A stretch of 64,000 nt of DNA, from positions 18,249,197 through 18,313,196 of the forward strand of contig CM034307.1 of the NCBI GenBank assembly GCA_019925795.1, in the 5' to 3' direction. The notes beneath the pieces were generated by a model. The model saw only the letters and a list, made by a program, of their open reading frames with translations, was not told the DNA's origin and ran no database searches. Origin of the DNA: Dendrobium chrysotoxum. Taxonomy: Eukaryota; Streptophyta; Magnoliopsida; Asparagales; Orchidaceae. Position numbers and translations under genes: made by a program. Positions 59,340 to 64,000 of this stretch are shown here, piece by piece (the stretch's first letter is position 1; every line of letters starts with the position of its first letter).

Positions 59340-60000
59340 TACTTTCTAACTCAATAATTGTTGACCCCCATTTATGTTCGGGGTTAACTGAGCTTATCTT
59401 TAGTGCTTAGGTCTTCCTAGCCTAGCATAGGCATGTTCACAGATAGGATTTCCCTTAGGTGGATGCCCGATGATGTAGCGTTGACTCGGCCGGATAATTT
59501 GACCTAAATTGAACATGATTTGACCGGATTCCAATTTAATTCTAAGCATAGTAGTAGTGTGATCGAACGTCGGCAAGTTTATTTGGGTTCGATTCGAATC
59601 CAACTTGAACTTGATATGTTTGATAGACATTACATAACTTGTTTCGGGTTAATTGGAATTAATTGGATGTCGGATCAAGTCATTCAAAGTCAATCCGAAC
59701 TAAATTCATCAAATTTCTTGTTAATCGAGCCCGATTCTATCAAATTGAACTTAATTAAACCAAAGTTATCCAATTTCAATGCAATCAACGCAATTCGAAC
59801 TAAATCATTGCATTTTGGTGTGATCGAACTCAAATCGGCGGTGATCGAGGCACGTTGATGCAAATCAACGTAATATCAAGACAAATTGACTCGAATCGAG
59901 TTTAATTTAACGATGGCAGCTTCGATTAGCCCAAATTGCCTCGTTGCGAGCCAATTAAAACTGAATCGACGTTAATTGAATTAAATTGTTTGATTCGAGC
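59340..60000 (-). repeat. family B repeat, copy 2
   Basis: The core 59395-59525 matches the reverse complement of 9990-10110. The adjoining DNA to 60000 is rich in GATTCGA and TCGAATC words, like 9540-9900. No coding domain. Confidence 0.5.
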
Positions 60001-60777
60001 CTGTCTAAATTAAAATTTGAACTAAATTTGCTAAATTAACTCTCTAATTATATTAAAATCTGCTTTATATATCTCCATTAAAATTAATTATTTAAATTTA
60101 ATTAGAATTCATCTAAATTAATGCTAAAATGATTTTATTTTCCCTCCCAATCCTATTAATTTTCAACTGATTAAAATCAGAGAGTTCTTTGTCTTTTCTT
60201 TATGTTGGTAATATCATTGTTTTGCTCAACTATTATGATATTTTATAAAGTGCACTTGCTTATTAATTTGTACTTAGTTTGTGTCAGCAAATAATGATGT
60301 GATGAGGAATAGAAATGAAGGTTTATGGTAATATTAAATAACATTTGGTTAGTATTTCTTATCATTGTTTATGGCAAGATGAATATAATCAACGCATTTA
60401 ATAATAGTTTGATGGAATCTTTATTAAACAAGTTATAAGATAATGTTGTTATTTATCATTAAGAAATGATGTTATATTTCATCGATTATGATCAAATTAA
60501 AACTCTATGCTTTGTTCTCATATCTAACTCTAATTATCTTATGATTATGATAGTTAAACTATTCACATACTCTCATGATTTATGGATAGTTAGAGGAGTT
60601 TATGTGTAAATTCATAATCAAATTGTTTTGTCAATAAGTGTTGAGAAATTCTTACATTTCAATCATCTCCATGAACTATAGTTATATTAAAGATAACATA
60701 AATTCTTGGGAAAGTAAACAACTGTATTCATTATAATGAGTCCTTATTTCTTGCTCCTTCTCCTCTTCTTCTTTTGT
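60001..60777. other. AT-rich, no gene seen
   Basis: Nothing recognisable. Confidence 0.4.
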
Positions 60778-60877
60778 GATTATAAATAAACTTCAAATAA
60801 ACAAATACTTGTTCAAAATCCAAAGTACAACAATCCATCAATCTATCAATCAATGAAGAAGCTCGAAGAAAGGTAAA
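60778..60877 (+). promoter_or_regulatory. possible promoter and short first exon
   Basis: TATAAATAAAC near 60781, an A/C-rich leader, then ATG at 60853 opening a seven-codon stretch (MKKLEER) that meets a consensus donor AG|GTAAAT. An acceptor-like CCACAG follows near 60950. The downstream sequence has no recognised protein, so this could be retroelement leader or chance. Confidence 0.2.
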
Positions 60878-61889
60878 TATTTTTTTTCATTTTAAAATTA
60901 AATTTATATTTATTACTCTCTAAATAATTCTTTCTTCTAACCACAGTTTCAATTATTTGTTTGCATAAATTACAAGGAATGGTGGTGATTAAGCAAGCAA
61001 AGGGGATTTAAGGAATTTAGTCTCCTCCATTGCTTCCTAATGAAGGTGCTACAGGTGGATACTACCAAACATTGACTTTGTTGTAGTGAGTATTCTTAAA
61101 CTTAGATGGCCATAGGTCTTATAAACCCATGATGTGTCTTTATGCTCTTCCAATCTTAGGTCCCTATAGAAACTCTGGTCATTATTTTATTAGACAGTTT
61201 ACAATTACATTTAATTTGCAAGTAATTGTTGTCGTGTTAGTTATAACTCAAACCCATCGATTTCATGTGTATGATGCTTGCGTTAGCTTTAAGGGCATTT
61301 TAGATCTGATTTTCTAAACTTAGTGCACATTCCAAAATAGTTTGCAAATGTATGAGACTTTGAATATGCAGGGGCTATTTAATCAATAATATAAATTATG
61401 CTTCAATAGTTATAAATTCATGTAAGTTAAAATTTGACTTTTAAATGGAAAGAAAACCTACATATGTAATTAACTAATCCATAAACCAAACAATATAATA
61501 AAAAAGTAAGTTAAAAATTGAAGTAAAATAATATAAAAAATAAATTAAATTTAACATATAATTAAAATGAAACCACCTTAATATAATATTTAAAACTAAC
61601 TCAATTTAACCATATTTGATAAAAATAAACATAAAAAAATAATAAATAATAATTATAATGAGAAAAATATAACAGATAAAAATAATAAAAAGATTAAATA
61701 TAGAATTTATAAAAAAAAATATTCAAAATCGTAAATAAAATTGAAAGTTAAATATTGGGATGAATTTAATAAATAATAATAATTAAATAATAGAGAAAAA
61801 TATACTTAATTATCAAAAATTTAATAATCAATCAACTTGATGAATAAAAAATAAATAATAATAATAAATAAAGAATAAGGCATTTACTA
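60878..61889. other. AT-rich, no gene recognised
   Basis: The 62-codon frame at 61129-61317 has no family resemblance. Very A-rich from 61440 to 61880. Confidence 0.35.
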
Positions 61890-63830
61890 TTCTGTCAATG
61901 AAATTTTTAGGCTGAACTACCTCCAGATCCGGAGCTACGTGTCCTAATGAGGCCCTAGGTCCTCGTACCCATTGTCACAATGCCACGAATGAATTGACAG
62001 AGTGTAAATATTAAATGAAAAGACTTATAAATCAATAACCAATAATTAAACTTACAAATTTAAATAAATAGGTAAGGGATGAAATGGTTAATCAAAATAC
62101 TTTAAGTAATAAATTTTTAACCAGCTTATGTCATTCATATGTTTAGAAATCTAGGTTATTATTGGTAGAGCCTTGCCACCTTTACTTACTGTAGACCCTG
62201 GGTTGTATTAAGTGGCACTTGCCACATGGAGTTTGAACATTATATTCTTTATTTTATGGTTGATATGACTGATTATTTATATTAATTACGTGATAGAATT
62301 TGCCTGTTTTTTATATGTTTCTTTCTTGCATATGAATGTGCATTAATTTTGTTTAGGCTCTCAGGAATAAAAAAACTTTTATACTTATAATTAAAAATAA
62401 AATTTAGAGATAAAAAAATATAGAAAAATAATCGTTCTAAGAAAGTAAACTGAAGACCGGCCGACGTTGCATGCATATTTTTCATAATTTTATTTTTGTT
62501 TTAGACACTTCCTTGCCCGAGGGCAGAGTTCATATAATTCGACCTATGGGGATGAGGTGCTAAACTTGTGGAAGCCTAGTCTTGTAAAAAAATTATTTTC
62601 TAAGCCTTTATAAAATTTCAGGCATTCATGATTTATGGTATTTTAACTAGCATTTATTATCTTAGAAATAAAATAAAATTAAAAATTTAATTATATTAGT
62701 TTTAGAAGCATATCACTCTTCATAAGTACAGCGCCACTTAGGACCTTCTCTAGATGTCAGCCCTAAATTTTAAAAACTTAAACAATAGCCTACCCATCTT
62801 GCATAAGACTTAATAGTATAGTTTTAAAGCGACTAGGTAGTTTAGCTGACTTTATATTTTAGATAAGATGTAAGCCAAGATTGTACTTTATTAGATATGT
62901 TTAGGCTAATACTATGTAGTAAACGGCTTAGATTTAGGTTCCAAGGCATATTAAAAATCATAAGTCCTCACCCTCAATGAATATAACCCAACTTTTCTAA
63001 TAAAATGCTAGCTTGAACAAAAAATTCTCTTTTAAATAGTAAAGCCCAATATAGGATAAACTAAGGTTGCCTCTGAGGTTCTCAGAAACTGGCACCTCCT
63101 ATTTTTTCTCCTTTGAACCCATAATAACTTCTTAATAATGAGTTTTCTCCTTGAAAAATTCTTATTTCTTTCCTTGTCTTTCACTTTGTAATCAAAGGGT
63201 ATGAAATCACTATTTTAATCGAGAGTTTTCCTGGGAGCACCCCTCCTAAAATATAATTAACTATAGGGGCTTACCCTTATAGGAAATTGAGAACTTAGAT
63301 TAAAATAAACCTTATTTTATTCCTAGAAAAGCAGAAGAAAAATCTCTAAGAATGAATATTATCTTTTGAAACTCATTTCTATTTTTAAATGTACTTGTAG
63401 AATATTATTATCATCTCCCTAGATTATATGATATTTTTCTCATTATATTTGATCTTAAAAATAATGAATTTTATAAAACCCATTTTTATTTTTAGATACC
63501 TTGTAGAATATTATATTCATCTTTCAAGATGATATATTATTCTCCTTGTTATCTCTGATTATAGGAATGGCTGAATTTTTTTAAAACCCATTTCTCTTTT
63601 TAAACACTCTCTATAGAATTTCATATTCATCTTCCGATATGATATGTTTTTTTTTAATTGTGTTTGATTATAGAAATGTCACTTTTTCAAAATCCTATTT
63701 TGATATTAAATCCATTATAGAATATTGTGACAGTTTCTCAAGATAGTACTTTATTCTTAATGCAATATTCAATTATAAAATAGGATAACATTGAATCTGC
63801 GTGACAACTATTTTCCCCATAATAACACTA
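61890..63830 (+). repeat. family A noncoding repeat, copy 3
   Basis: Follows copy 2 in the same orientation: the AGGCTGAACTACCTCC module (61908), TAGACCCTGGGTTGTA (62184), TTTAAAGCGACTAGGTAGTT (62822), then AACTATAGGGGCTTACCCTT (63260), which also matches the reverse complement of copy 1. It lacks most of the 37980-38700 part of copy 2. Confidence 0.6.
63360..63780. repeat. diverged tandem repeats, about 110-120 bp units
   Basis: Mirror of the array at 3360-3790: units with TTTTTA...TGTAGAATATTAT.TTCATCT and a TATTTTTCTCATTAT-type core. Confidence 0.55.
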
Positions 63831-64000
63831 GCTAGTCTCTTAAAAAGTTGCTATCATATTATAGTAAATGGAATAAATTAGGGTTCTATTTGACAAACCT
63901 TCACCATATTTTAAAATATCATTAAACTATTATGAAGTATTTATTATCATAGTTCTATATATAAACTAGCCAATATATATCAAAGCTCTCTTAGTGAAAT
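63831..64000. other. right edge, no gene seen
   Basis: AT-rich sequence past the family A array; nothing recognisable. Confidence 0.35.

Noticed and set aside
61060..61085. TTTGTTGTAGTG as a CACTA right terminus
   Set aside because: Only the last few bases fit; no subterminal repeats, no partner end and no target duplication found.
61129..61317. 62-codon hydrophobic frame
   Set aside because: No family resemblance, short, and no convincing promoter or splice context beyond a weak candidate near 60781.
1..64000. CRISPR arrays, tRNA or rRNA genes, bacterial defence systems
   Set aside because: No regularly spaced identical repeats with unique spacers, no tRNA cloverleaf or rRNA sequence recognised; the context is plant nuclear DNA.

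Overview
The window is nuclear DNA from a flowering plant with a repeat-rich genome. It is AT-rich and built almost wholly of old, broken and nested transposable elements: CACTA (En/Spm) DNA transposons, two L1-type LINEs, a SIRE/Maximus-type Ty1-copia element, a Ty3-gypsy relic and a Tourist-like MITE. All are typical of angiosperms. I cannot name the species from the sequence. I see no rRNA, tRNA, CRISPR or bacterial-style gene layout.

The only plausible host gene is at the left edge: an intact, intronless 263-codon reading frame on the minus strand (557-1348) for a divergent 14-3-3-like protein in which several phosphopeptide-contacting residues are changed.

From 1739 to about 17200 lies one dismembered CACTA element on the minus strand. 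It has a degenerate terminus with subterminal repeats (1739-1980), a tnp2-type transposase relic (17151-13840) and a Ptta/TNPA-type relic in pieces (13529-13382, about 11040-10300, 3231-2900). It has been split by a 2.2 kb composite CACTA (11057-13279, 3-bp target duplications AAC), by a noncoding repeat called family A here (about 3300-5830) and by a G-depleted low-complexity tract (about 7060-8220). LINE 1 (about 17200-22365) abuts the CACTA upstream of its transposase start. LINE 1 has lost its 3' end and runs straight into a 5'-truncated LTR of the copia element (22365-33480).

The copia element keeps its primer-binding site, gag-pol with many stops, a second reading frame downstream of pol behind its own TATA box, a polypurine tract and a complete 3' LTR. 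LTR and internal promoter region share an unusual palindromic CGTACG-rich motif.

The right half is mostly noncoding retroelement sequence: a W-box-dense promoter-like region (33481-35100), family A copy 2 (37450-40360), a set of related noncoding blocks called family C here (about 40880-44480, 46158-48817, 55176-56150 and 57180-58600), a Ty3-gypsy gag-protease relic with its primer-binding site (44480-46155), a nearly full-length LINE 2 with target-site duplication and poly(A) (48818-55175), a 93-bp MITE (59189-59281), a family B core and family A copy 3 (61890-63830). No element in the window looks able to move by itself.
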